NCBI GenBank assembly: GCA_044372405.1
Contig: JBILRW010000001.1
Coordinates: 60,466-124,465 of the forward strand
Reading direction: 5' to 3'
DNA from: CANGYM01 sp044372405
GTDB taxonomy: Bacteria; Pseudomonadota; Alphaproteobacteria; JAJTHO01; CANGYM01
Length of the DNA: 64,000 nt
Shown here in pieces: positions 50,169 through 57,125 of the stretch. The notes beneath the pieces are model-generated. The model saw only the letters and a list, made by a program, of their open reading frames with translations. It was not told the DNA's origin and searched no databases. The position numbers and the translations under genes are program-made. Within the stretch, counting starts at the first letter, position 1, and each line of letters starts with the position of its first letter.

Positions 50169-51260
50169 CTAAGACGCCATTTTTTCGTAAAGCCGGCTGG
50201 CTTTGTATTTTTCAATGCCAAAGCGTACCAAAACCCCCAAAACAGCCGCCGTAGGCACGGCAATGAGAACCCCCAAAAATCCGGCCAAACTGGCCCCAGC
50301 AAACAACGCAAAAATAATCCACACAGGATGCAAATTCACCCGATCCCCCACCAATTTGGGGCTGAGGATATTGCCCTCAATAAACTGACCAATCAAAAAA
50401 ATCAGGGCGATGGTGCCCACGCGCCCCATATCTTCGGATCCAAACTGCAACAGCGCCACCCCCAGACTTAAAAGTCCCCCAAGGAGCGTGCCCACATAGG
50501 GAATAAACGACACAATGCCACTGAAAAAACCAATGACCAGCCCAAAATCCAGCCCCGCCAGGGTTAAAAAGAAGGCATAAAACGTTCCCAAGCTGAGGCA
50601 CACCAGCGTTTGCCCCCGAATAAAGCCGGATAACGCCCCATCAATGCGGGCTTGAAGGCCCAGGAGCTCGGCCCGCATATCAATGGGGTAGAGGGATTCA
50701 ATTTTCGCCACAAAAACAGGCCAATCCCGCAGCATGTAAAATGTTAAAATGGGGGTTAACACAACCAGCGATAAAAAATCCACCAGCACAAACCCCTTCA
50801 GCACAACGCCCCGGGCCAGGTCTCCGGCAAAGGCCAGGGCCTGATCCCCCTTACTGGCCACCCATGTTTTCAGGGCATCGGGGGAAAGCTGATCTGCCGC
50901 CCCCTGCCAATGAATCCCCAGGGTGGTTTCCAGCCATGTCCGCAGCGATAACAGACTTGCCTCAAACGAATAATCCAGCTCTGATAATTGGTGGACCAAC
51001 GTGGCCCCCTGAACCGACAATACGGGCACAATGGAGCCCACAAACAGAATAACAAGGGTGATACTGGCAACCAAAGTCAAGGCCGTCCCCAACCACCGAG
51101 GGACCCTTCTTTTTTCCAAAATCCGGACCAGAGGATTCAACAAATAAGCAAGAATTGTTGATAAAACAAAGGGCAAAAGCATGCCCCGCAAAACGTAGAT
51201 CAGAAAGATCAAGGCCAGAGCAAAGCCCAAAAACCATAAAACACGGGCGGTTGTTGTCAT
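50169..51260 (-). CDS. AI-2E family (PerM-like) membrane protein
   Basis: A 363-aa polytopic protein of the AI-2 exporter family. Hydrophobic pairs at both ends flank a periplasmic/helical middle. The motifs LSTILAYLLNPLVRILEKR, then VGFFSGIVSFIPYVGTLLGG (here IGFFSGIVSFIPYVGTLLGG) and LIFLIGQFIEGNILSPKLVG are typical, as is NLHPVWIIFALFAGASLAGF. Substrates of most members are unknown. It shares a 74-base divergent spacer with the glycosyltransferase-like gene, and hdaA follows on the same strand. Confidence 0.9.
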   Translation of the reverse strand: MTTTARVLWFLGFALALIFLIYVLRGMLLPFVLSTILAYLLNPLVRILEKRRVPRWLGTALTLVASITLVILFVGSIVPVLSVQGATLVHQLSELDYSFEASLLSLRTWLETTLGIHWQGAADQLSPDALKTWVASKGDQALAFAGDLARGVVLKGFVLVDFLSLVVLTPILTFYMLRDWPVFVAKIESLYPIDMRAELLGLQARIDGALSGFIRGQTLVCLSLGTFYAFFLTLAGLDFGLVIGFFSGIVSFIPYVGTLLGGLLSLGVALLQFGSEDMGRVGTIALIFLIGQFIEGNILSPKLVGDRVNLHPVWIIFALFAGASLAGFLGVLIAVPTAAVLGVLVRFGIEKYKASRLYEKMAS

Positions 51261-51334
51261 GGGGAAGCTCTCCTAACGCATCGACAAAGAAATCAAAATG
51301 TGTCACACCCTATCAAAAAGGGGATTCTTTCACA

Positions 51335-51952
51335 ATGCCTAAGCCAAAATCCACCGTATCCATTGTTTGCACTCAGGCCAGTTCTCTGCAGAACATTCTT
51401 TTAGAAGGTGCGGATGATATAATCCTTGTTTTTGTTGAAAATTTACAAAATACAGCAGACATCATCGCGGCTGTTCAAAAAAGTGACAGTCCGTGGATTG
51501 TCTTGGCCCCGGATGAGGCCACGGAGGCAGATATACGCGCCCTGTGGTTGGCGGCGGAGCACGAAAGTTTTGCCGAATTTCCCGTGATGGCCATGGGGCG
51601 GGAACATCCGTCCTCTTCGCCTGTTTCTCGCCTGTTTTCTTACGTCCTTGGGTCATTGCGCCGGGTGCTGCTGGGGGACCGCGTGGGGCAGGGGCGTTTG
51701 ATCCTGATTGCCAAACAGGATTTTCAGGCTCTACCCCCCTATCAAGGTTTTTTGGATTTTATCAGCGTTTTGGCGCGATATGCCGGCATTCGTGTGGTTT
51801 CTGTCCCTGTATCCTTCACAGCGCCAGACCTTTCTTTGAGAGAAGCCCTCAGACTTTTTGTGAACCTTTGGGGCACGTTTTGGTTAAAAGGTCGCTGGCT
51901 CTATCTCCGGACGGGCCACAGCACACCCCCAGGCGTTCAGGACCGTTTTTAA
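51335..51952 (+). CDS. Degenerate glycosyltransferase family 2-like protein
   Basis: A 205-aa protein from ATG 51335. The C-terminal half resembles the end of alphaproteobacterial dolichol-phosphate-mannosyltransferase-like enzymes: ALPPYQGFLDFISVLARYAG, then IRVVSVPVSF, and a final hydrophobic RLFVNLWGTFWLKGRWLYLR. The N-terminal GT-A part is much shortened: the usual VVxPxxNE start and DDGS motif are missing, and only WIVLAPDEATEADIRALW stands where the DxD region should be. It may be a decayed enzyme or a regulator. Its last 69 bases overlap the end of bioD on the other strand. I cannot exclude an unrelated fold. Confidence 0.55.
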   Translation: MPKPKSTVSIVCTQASSLQNILLEGADDIILVFVENLQNTADIIAAVQKSDSPWIVLAPDEATEADIRALWLAAEHESFAEFPVMAMGREHPSSSPVSRLFSYVLGSLRRVLLGDRVGQGRLILIAKQDFQALPPYQGFLDFISVLARYAGIRVVSVPVSFTAPDLSLREALRLFVNLWGTFWLKGRWLYLRTGHSTPPGVQDRF

Positions 51953-52570
51953 CGCCGGCGCAGATTCTTTAACGTCTTCAGGTCCCACCTCTCCCTCATA
52001 CCAGGGAAGCGTGGCAAGGACGGGAACATACCCGAAATCCTCAATGGCGTTGACATTATGGGGGGCTGAGGGGCCCACCATGACCACACCCAAACACGAA
52101 AGGTCCCTTTCTTTTAGGGCCCTTAACGTCAATAAGGTATGATTGATCGTACCCAAAGTACTCCGCGCTACCACCAGAACCCTCGATTTCCAACGTGCCA
52201 TCAGGTCCATCATCAAAAAATCAGGCGTTATGGGCACCATGACACCGCCGGCACCCTCGATGATCAGGGGATTTTCCAGGGAATTTCTATGGGGTAGAGG
52301 CAGACTCTCAGGGTCCAAAAGAACGCCTTCTCTTTCCGCCGCGTGCAGGGGGGATAGGGGCGCAGCCAAAGAAACATAGGGCCTATGGATACGCTGTGCC
52401 TCACAGCCTGCAAGTCGTTGAACTGTGCGTGTATCATCATCGGGGCCTGTTTGAAAGGGCTTCCAATAGTGGGCTTGGCTTAACTGCATCAAGCACGCCG
52501 AAACAAAGGTTTTGCCCACCCCCGTATCGGTTCCCGTTATAAATAAAGGGGAAAGTTCCTGGTGTATCAT
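51884..52570 (-). CDS. bioD: Dethiobiotin synthetase
   Basis: ATP-dependent carboxylation of DAPA to dethiobiotin, the penultimate biotin step. The product is 228 aa. Walker A is ITGTDTGVGKTFVSACLM, the substrate Lys lies in YWKPFQTGPDDD, and IIEGAGGVMVPIT is the switch-like motif. ARSTLGTINHTLLTLRAL matches the family. The ATG overlaps the stop of the EVE gene (ATGA). Other bio genes are not nearby, so the biotin operon is dispersed or incomplete. The final 23 codons overlap the opposite-strand glycosyltransferase-like gene. Confidence 0.94.
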   Translation of the reverse strand: MIHQELSPLFITGTDTGVGKTFVSACLMQLSQAHYWKPFQTGPDDDTRTVQRLAGCEAQRIHRPYVSLAAPLSPLHAAEREGVLLDPESLPLPHRNSLENPLIIEGAGGVMVPITPDFLMMDLMARWKSRVLVVARSTLGTINHTLLTLRALKERDLSCLGVVMVGPSAPHNVNAIEDFGYVPVLATLPWYEGEVGPEDVKESAPALKTVLNAWGCAVARPEIEPATF

Positions 52571-52971
52571 AGAATTCCCCCCAGGTTTTGAATGTGTCTA
52601 AATTCATTTTCTGTTAGGGGAGACACCGACAAACGGGATTGTTTCACCATTTGAATCTGCGCCAGCGCAGGATCCGCCTTTAGCATCGCCAAGGTGACAC
52701 GGCGGGGTAGGGGGGTGCAAGCCGTAACATCGACATTGCCAAAGTTGGGATCATCCGATGCAGGAGTATAGGACCGAACCACGGAAACCACACCCATAAT
52801 GCAGCGTTCCTGGCCTGAATGGTAAAAAAAGGCCAAATCCCCCACCGCCATGGTTTTCATAAAATTACGGGCCTGATAATTGCGGACCCCATCCCAACAG
52901 GTTATTTTATCCAAAACCATCTGGTCCCAGGGATAAACATTGGGCTCTGATTTTAAAATCCAGTAAGCCAT
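52567..52971 (-). CDS. EVE domain-containing protein
   Basis: A 134-aa PUA-like EVE protein, starting MAYWILKSEPNVYPWDQM, followed by CWDGVRNYQARNFMKTM, GDLAFFYHSGQERCIMGVV and VTLAMLKADPALAQIQMVKQ, the family pattern. EVE domains bind modified bases such as methylated DNA or RNA nucleotides. The frame extends seven codons upstream but ATG 52971 gives the family N-terminus. It begins 27 bases after tRNA-Asp on the same strand and runs into bioD with a four-base overlap. Confidence 0.92.
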   Translation of the reverse strand: MAYWILKSEPNVYPWDQMVLDKITCWDGVRNYQARNFMKTMAVGDLAFFYHSGQERCIMGVVSVVRSYTPASDDPNFGNVDVTACTPLPRRVTLAMLKADPALAQIQMVKQSRLSVSPLTENEFRHIQNLGGIL

Positions 52972-52998
52972 AATGTAAAGATCGCCTCTCATGAGGAA

Positions 52999-53075
52999 TG
53001 GCGGGAGTGACGGGACTCGAACCCGCGACCTCTGCCGTGACAGGGCAGCGCTCTAACCGACTGAGCTACACCCCC
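52999..53075 (-). tRNA. tRNA-Asp (GTC anticodon)
   Basis: A 77-base tRNA on the minus strand. The acceptor stem GGGGGTG pairs with CACTCCC (one G-U), followed by discriminator G and encoded CCA (53001-52999). D-arm TAGCTCAGTCGGTTAGAGC, anticodon stem CTGCC/GGCAG with loop CTGTCAC (GTC), and T-loop GGTTCGAGTCC are all regular. The EVE gene follows closely. Confidence 0.96.
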
Positions 53076-53197
53076 GTAGTCAACGATGGGGAAAAACCGC
53101 CCCTGTTTATAACGGAGTCCCGTGTCTTTAGCCGCATTTCCAAAACCTGTCAAGGACATAACGCACTTTTTTGGCGTTCAGATTCTGTTGAAAGAGC

Positions 53198-53226
53198 TTG
53201 CAGCGAGGGGAAAAAGCCATTATACC
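53198..53226 (+). promoter_or_regulatory. Possible promoter of the dicarboxylate transporter gene
   Basis: TTGCAG (53198-53203) and TATACC (53221-53226) are 17 bases apart, 39 bases before the start codon. The match to the sigma-70 consensus is moderate. The rest of the 190-base spacer behind tRNA-Asp holds nothing else I can identify. Confidence 0.4.
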
Positions 53227-53264
53227 TGATCCGTTTTAACCCTTTCCAAAAAGGATAAAAGAGT

Positions 53265-54512
53265 ATGGCGTCATCATCCGGGTCCGATCGTGGAGTTTTT
53301 GGCTTTGCCCTCTGGAAAGAGGTTTTGGCGGGCCTTGTTCTGGGTGTTTTGGCGGGCCTTTTTTTAAAAGAGAACGCAGAAGATTTAAAAATTCTGGGTA
53401 AGATTTTCATCAACCTGATTAAAATGGTGGTGACCCCTCTTATTTTTCTGGCCTTGGTTTCGGGGATTACCAGCTTAAGTGGCGCCGGTAGCGCGGCCCG
53501 TGTCGGCACCAAAGGGGTTTTGGCTTACTTGTCCACGTCTTTATTGGCCGTGGTTTTGGGTCTGGTTTTGGCGAATATCTTTAATCCTGGGGCGGGGGTG
53601 TCCATTGACCCCAGCTTATTTGGCAGCGCGGGCACCAGTGCCCAAAACGTTCCCGGTTTAGGCGATTTTTTTATGTCCTTGGTTCCCACCAACGCGGTGC
53701 GGATGTTTACTGAGGATCATTATCTGCAAATTGTTCTCTTTTCCGTTTTTACCGGCATTGTCATTAACTTATTGGGCCCCAAGGGCCATCATGCCCGGGA
53801 TGTTTTGCAGGGGTTTTCCGCCGTCACCTTTAAAATGATTGAACTGATTGTTCGCCTGGCGCCCATCGCCGTGTTTGGTTTTATTGCCTGGATGGTGGGC
53901 ACCCAAGGGCTCGATATTATCAAAACGTTGTTTTGGCTTGTGGTTTGTTTTCTGGTGGCTTGCACGCTGCAAATGGTTGTGTTTGGTGTTTTGATCACTG
54001 TTTTTGGGCGTGTTTCTCCCGTGCCGTTTTTCAAAAAAATGGGATCCACGCAGCTTTTGGCCTTTTCCACCAGCAGCAGCAAGGCCACCCTGGCCACCGC
54101 CATGAACAATGTGGAAACCAAGTTGGGCGTTTCCGAACAGACGGTTAAATTCATGATGCCCCTCGGCGCGTCCATGAACATGGATGGCACGGCCATTTAT
54201 CTGGGGATTTGCGCGGTGTTTTTTGCCCAGGTTTTTGGGGTTCATCTGGGTCTTCATGAATATATGGTTTTGATGTTAACCTGCACCCTGGGGTCCATCG
54301 GGGCGGCGGGGATTCCCAGTGGCTCCATTATTTTTATGGGCATGGTGCTAAATTCTGTGGGGCTTCCTCTGGAGGGCATCGGGATTTTGCTGGGCATTGA
54401 TCGTGTTTTGGATATGGTGCGCACCACCGTGAATATCACCGGGGATGCGGCCATTACCCTGATTGTGGATGCCAGCGAAGGTACGTTGGATCACACCACG
54501 TACAACGCTTAA
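53265..54512 (+). CDS. Dicarboxylate/amino acid:cation symporter
   Basis: DAACS (GltP/DctA-type) secondary transporter for glutamate, aspartate or C4-dicarboxylates. The product is 415 aa with eight helices and two re-entrant loops. Signatures are NLIKMVVTPLIFLALVSGI, the Ser-rich FSTSSSKATLATAMNNVE, PLGASMNMDGTAIYLG, the SIGAAGIPSGSIIFMGMVL loop and GIDRVLDMVRTTVNITGD. The final Asp in VNITGDAAITL rather than an Arg-containing variant is compatible with either substrate class. mlaE follows after 43 bases. Confidence 0.92.
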   Translation: MASSSGSDRGVFGFALWKEVLAGLVLGVLAGLFLKENAEDLKILGKIFINLIKMVVTPLIFLALVSGITSLSGAGSAARVGTKGVLAYLSTSLLAVVLGLVLANIFNPGAGVSIDPSLFGSAGTSAQNVPGLGDFFMSLVPTNAVRMFTEDHYLQIVLFSVFTGIVINLLGPKGHHARDVLQGFSAVTFKMIELIVRLAPIAVFGFIAWMVGTQGLDIIKTLFWLVVCFLVACTLQMVVFGVLITVFGRVSPVPFFKKMGSTQLLAFSTSSSKATLATAMNNVETKLGVSEQTVKFMMPLGASMNMDGTAIYLGICAVFFAQVFGVHLGLHEYMVLMLTCTLGSIGAAGIPSGSIIFMGMVLNSVGLPLEGIGILLGIDRVLDMVRTTVNITGDAAITLIVDASEGTLDHTTYNA

Positions 54513-54555
54513 CCATAAAAAAAAGAAACGTCCTTCAGGGCCTGGGGTTATTCTT

Positions 54556-55323
54556 ATGTTACGGTCAATCGGGCGGGCTCTTCTTTCCTTTTTTGAAAAG
54601 ACAGGCCATTTTTCTCTTTTTGCCTTAACCGCCTTGTCCCATGTTGTTCGCCCCCCCTTTTATCCCCGGAAAGTGGGCCAATTGTTTTTGGACATTGGGT
54701 TTTATTCGTTGCCAGTTGTGGGGTTGACGGCGGCATTTTCGGGGATGGTGCTGGCCCTTCAGAGTTATTCTGGCTTTTCAGCCTTTAATTCAGAATCCAC
54801 CATTGCGGCCATTGTGGTTTTGTCCATTACCCGGGAACTGGGCCCTGTGATGGCGGGGTTGATGGTGGCGGGACGTGTGGGGGCGGCCATTGCGGCGGAG
54901 CTGGGCACCATGCGGGTGACGGAACAGATTGACGCGCTTCAGATGCTGTCCACCCATCCCATGAAATATCTGGTGGCGCCCCGGGTTCTGGCGGCCACGT
55001 TGATGATGCCGCTATTGGTTCTGATCGCTGATATTATTGGGGTTATGGGCGGTTTTGTGATTGGTGTGTCTCAGCTGGGCTTTAATGCGGGATCGTATTT
55101 AAAAAGCACGTTTGATACTCTGGCGTTCATGGATGTGTTTTCGGGATTGGTTAAGGCCGCCGCGTTCGGCCTGATCATTGCCATTTGCGGCTGTTATAAT
55201 GGGTATTATTCCCGCGGCGGTGCCCAGGGTGTCGGTGCGGCCACCACCAACGCCGTTGTGTCGGCCTCTATGCTGATTTTGGTGGCGAATTTTGTCATCA
55301 CAGCGCTGTTTTTTGGGGTTTAG
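54556..55323 (+). CDS. mlaE: Phospholipid-transport permease MlaE
   Basis: Membrane subunit of the MlaFEDB ABC transporter that moves phospholipids between the membranes. The product is 255 aa from ATG 54556. Conserved pieces are FYSLPVVGLTAAFSGMVLALQ, SITRELGPVMAGLMVAGRVG, AAIAAELGTMRVTEQIDAL and HPMKYLVAPRVLA. The frame is open 31 codons further upstream, inside the preceding gene, with no family sequence. mlaF follows after five bases. A gene for the substrate-binding MlaD is not seen downstream, where a DUF58 gene stands instead. Confidence 0.93.
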   Translation: MLRSIGRALLSFFEKTGHFSLFALTALSHVVRPPFYPRKVGQLFLDIGFYSLPVVGLTAAFSGMVLALQSYSGFSAFNSESTIAAIVVLSITRELGPVMAGLMVAGRVGAAIAAELGTMRVTEQIDALQMLSTHPMKYLVAPRVLAATLMMPLLVLIADIIGVMGGFVIGVSQLGFNAGSYLKSTFDTLAFMDVFSGLVKAAAFGLIIAICGCYNGYYSRGGAQGVGAATTNAVVSASMLILVANFVITALFFGV

Positions 55324-55328
55324 GGGCC

Positions 55329-56120
55329 ATGACTTCTCGCACGCCGCCACGCATCACCGTTCGGGGCCTGTCCAAGGCCTTTGGGAAAAATGTTGTTCTT
55401 TCCGGCGTTGATTTGGACATTGCCCCCAGGGAATCCTTGGTCATCATCGGGGGGTCGGGTACGGGAAAATCGGTTTTGATTAAAACCATGTGTACGCTGT
55501 TGTCCCCGGATGCGGGATCCATTCTGGTGGATGGGCAGGATTTGTTTGGACTGTCCCGCCGGGATCAACAGGCGATGCTCAGCCGTTTTGGCATGTTGTT
55601 TCAGGGGGCGGCGCTTTTTGATAGTTTAACGATTTGGGAAAACATTGCGTTTGGCTTGATCTATGGCCAAAAAAGGGACCGAAAGGCCGCCCGTCGCATC
55701 GCCCTGGAAAAACTGGAGGACGTGGGCCTTTCTGAACGCATCGCCAATGCCTATCCGGCGGAATTATCCGGGGGCATGAAAAAACGTGTGGGGTTGGCCC
55801 GGGCCATTGCCGGTGATCCCGAGGTCATTTTTTTCGACGAACCCACAACGGGCCTGGACCCCATTATGTCCAACGTCATTAATGATTTGATTGTTTCCTG
55901 CGTTCAAAAGGTGGGGGCCACGGCCATTACCATCACCCACGATATGATCTCCGCCCGCCATATCGCCAGCCGCGTGGCCATGCTGAATCAGGGCAAAGTC
56001 ATCTGGCAGGGGGGTGTGAAGGAGATGGACTATACCGACAACGCCTATGTTCAGCAGTTTGTTCATGGACTCATTAAGGGCCCCATGACGTCTGAAAAAC
56101 CGCTAGAAAAGTCTCTATGA
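55329..56120 (+). CDS. mlaF: Phospholipid-transport ATPase MlaF
   Basis: ABC ATPase paired with MlaE. The product is 263 aa. Walker A GGSGTGKSVLIKTM, Q-loop MLFQGAALFDSLTIWENIAF, signature LSGGMKKRVGLARAIAG, Walker B VIFFDEPTTGLDP and switch ITHDMISARHIA are intact. The FQGAALFDSLTI context is specific to MlaF/Ttg2A-type ATPases. Its stop overlaps the start of the DUF58 gene (ATGA). Confidence 0.94.
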   Translation: MTSRTPPRITVRGLSKAFGKNVVLSGVDLDIAPRESLVIIGGSGTGKSVLIKTMCTLLSPDAGSILVDGQDLFGLSRRDQQAMLSRFGMLFQGAALFDSLTIWENIAFGLIYGQKRDRKAARRIALEKLEDVGLSERIANAYPAELSGGMKKRVGLARAIAGDPEVIFFDEPTTGLDPIMSNVINDLIVSCVQKVGATAITITHDMISARHIASRVAMLNQGKVIWQGGVKEMDYTDNAYVQQFVHGLIKGPMTSEKPLEKSL

Positions 56121-56953
56121 TCCGTCTTTCTAAAGACTTGATTGCCGAAGATTTAATTTCCGAATCTTTGGCCCTGTGTGATCTTTTGGATCCCCCGTAC
56201 CTTTCCAACAGTCACCAGCCGCGTCCTTGGCAGGGGGCGGCATCTCGCAGGCGACGGGGGCAGGGGACAGAATTCTGGCAATTTCGGCCCTATACCCCCG
56301 GGGATGATGCGGCGCGCATTGCCTGGCGCCCGTCCGCCCGTTACCGGCAGCCCCTGACCAAAGAGCATGAAGACGCCGTGCCCAGCAGCCTGACCCTTTG
56401 GGTGGATCGGCGACCCACCATGAAATTTACCACCACATCCCGCACAAAGCAGCATCAGGCGGATGTCATGGCCCTGGCCTGGGGCTGGCTGATGGCCCGT
56501 CAGGGTGACTGGTTGATCAGTGTTCAAGGCGGCCCCCACCGCCGGTATCACGACATTCTGGCCCTGGCGAGGGACCTGGAAACGCCGATTTTTTTTGATC
56601 AGGGCCCCGTTCCTGAGGCCGATATGACCCTCTTGTGTTCGGATTTTTTATACTCAACAGAGGCCCTTTTAACGCTGTTTTCAGGGATAACGGGGGATAA
56701 TGTTCGTCTGTGCGCCCTGTATGATCCGGCAGAGGCCACCTTTCCCTATCAGGGATCCATTCGGTTTCAGGATTTAGGCGGGGGAGAACAGTGTTTGGTT
56801 GAGGATGCTGAGGCCCTGCGTCCCCTGTATCAAAGCCGCTACGACGGGCATGTTGCGTTCCTGGAAACCGCTTCCCATCAGCGGGGTTGGGCGGTTTCCC
56901 GTGACAGCACAGCAAACGCTCTGGCCCATGGATCATCGGCAAAAAAGATGTGA
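56117..56953 (+). CDS. DUF58 domain-containing protein
   Basis: A 278-aa protein of the DUF58/vWA-like family. The hallmark is RRRGQGTEFWQFRPYTPGDDAA followed by RIAWRPSAR (given here in two parts because it is long). A vWA-like region follows, with LTLWVDRRPTMKF in the place of the MIDAS start. DUF58 genes are commonly next to MoxR ATPase genes, but none is adjacent here. The start overlaps the mlaF stop. The T4SS locus 2 promoter begins at the end of its coding sequence: the operator-like palindrome overlaps the stop codon. Confidence 0.87.
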   Translation: MIRLSKDLIAEDLISESLALCDLLDPPYLSNSHQPRPWQGAASRRRRGQGTEFWQFRPYTPGDDAARIAWRPSARYRQPLTKEHEDAVPSSLTLWVDRRPTMKFTTTSRTKQHQADVMALAWGWLMARQGDWLISVQGGPHRRYHDILALARDLETPIFFDQGPVPEADMTLLCSDFLYSTEALLTLFSGITGDNVRLCALYDPAEATFPYQGSIRFQDLGGGEQCLVEDAEALRPLYQSRYDGHVAFLETASHQRGWAVSRDSTANALAHGSSAKKM

Positions 56954-56964
56954 CTTTTGTCACA
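56949..56964 (+). promoter_or_regulatory. Operator-like palindrome TGTGA-N6-TCACA at T4SS locus 2
   Basis: TGTGACTTTTGTCACA has perfect TGTGAC/GTCACA arms, the same form as the site at 37237-37252. It overlaps the DUF58 stop codon and the -35 region of the promoter before the VirB1/VirB6-like gene. Confidence 0.7.
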
Positions 56965-56978
56965 AATTTTATTATAAT
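56950..56978 (+). promoter_or_regulatory. Sigma-70-type promoter of T4SS locus 2
   Basis: GTGACT (56950-56955) and a perfect TATAAT (56973-56978) are 17 bases apart. The start would be near 56985, where the inverted-repeat element begins, so that element is transcribed in the leader. Confidence 0.65.
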
Positions 56979-56984
56979 AGCTCT

Positions 56985-57110
56985 GCAGGACTTACGTAGA
57001 GCCTTCGTCATTGCGAGCGTAGCGAAGCAATCCAGAAATGCCGCCACCGGAAAGACTGGATTGCCACGCCTCCTACGGAGGCTCGCAATGACGTTCTGCG
57101 TAAGTCCTGC
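56985..57110. repeat. 126-bp inverted-repeat element in the T4SS locus 2 leader (contains copy B)
   Basis: The ends read GCAGGACTTACG (56985-56996) and CGTAAGTCCTGC (57099-57110), exact complements. Inside them is copy B of the dispersed palindrome (57006-57093): cgtcattgcgagcg.. to ..gctcgcaatgacg with ATCCAG and CTGGAT cores. The whole can fold into one long hairpin between promoter and first gene. No clear target duplication. Confidence 0.75.
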
Positions 57111-57125
57111 CCATAAGGATCATGC

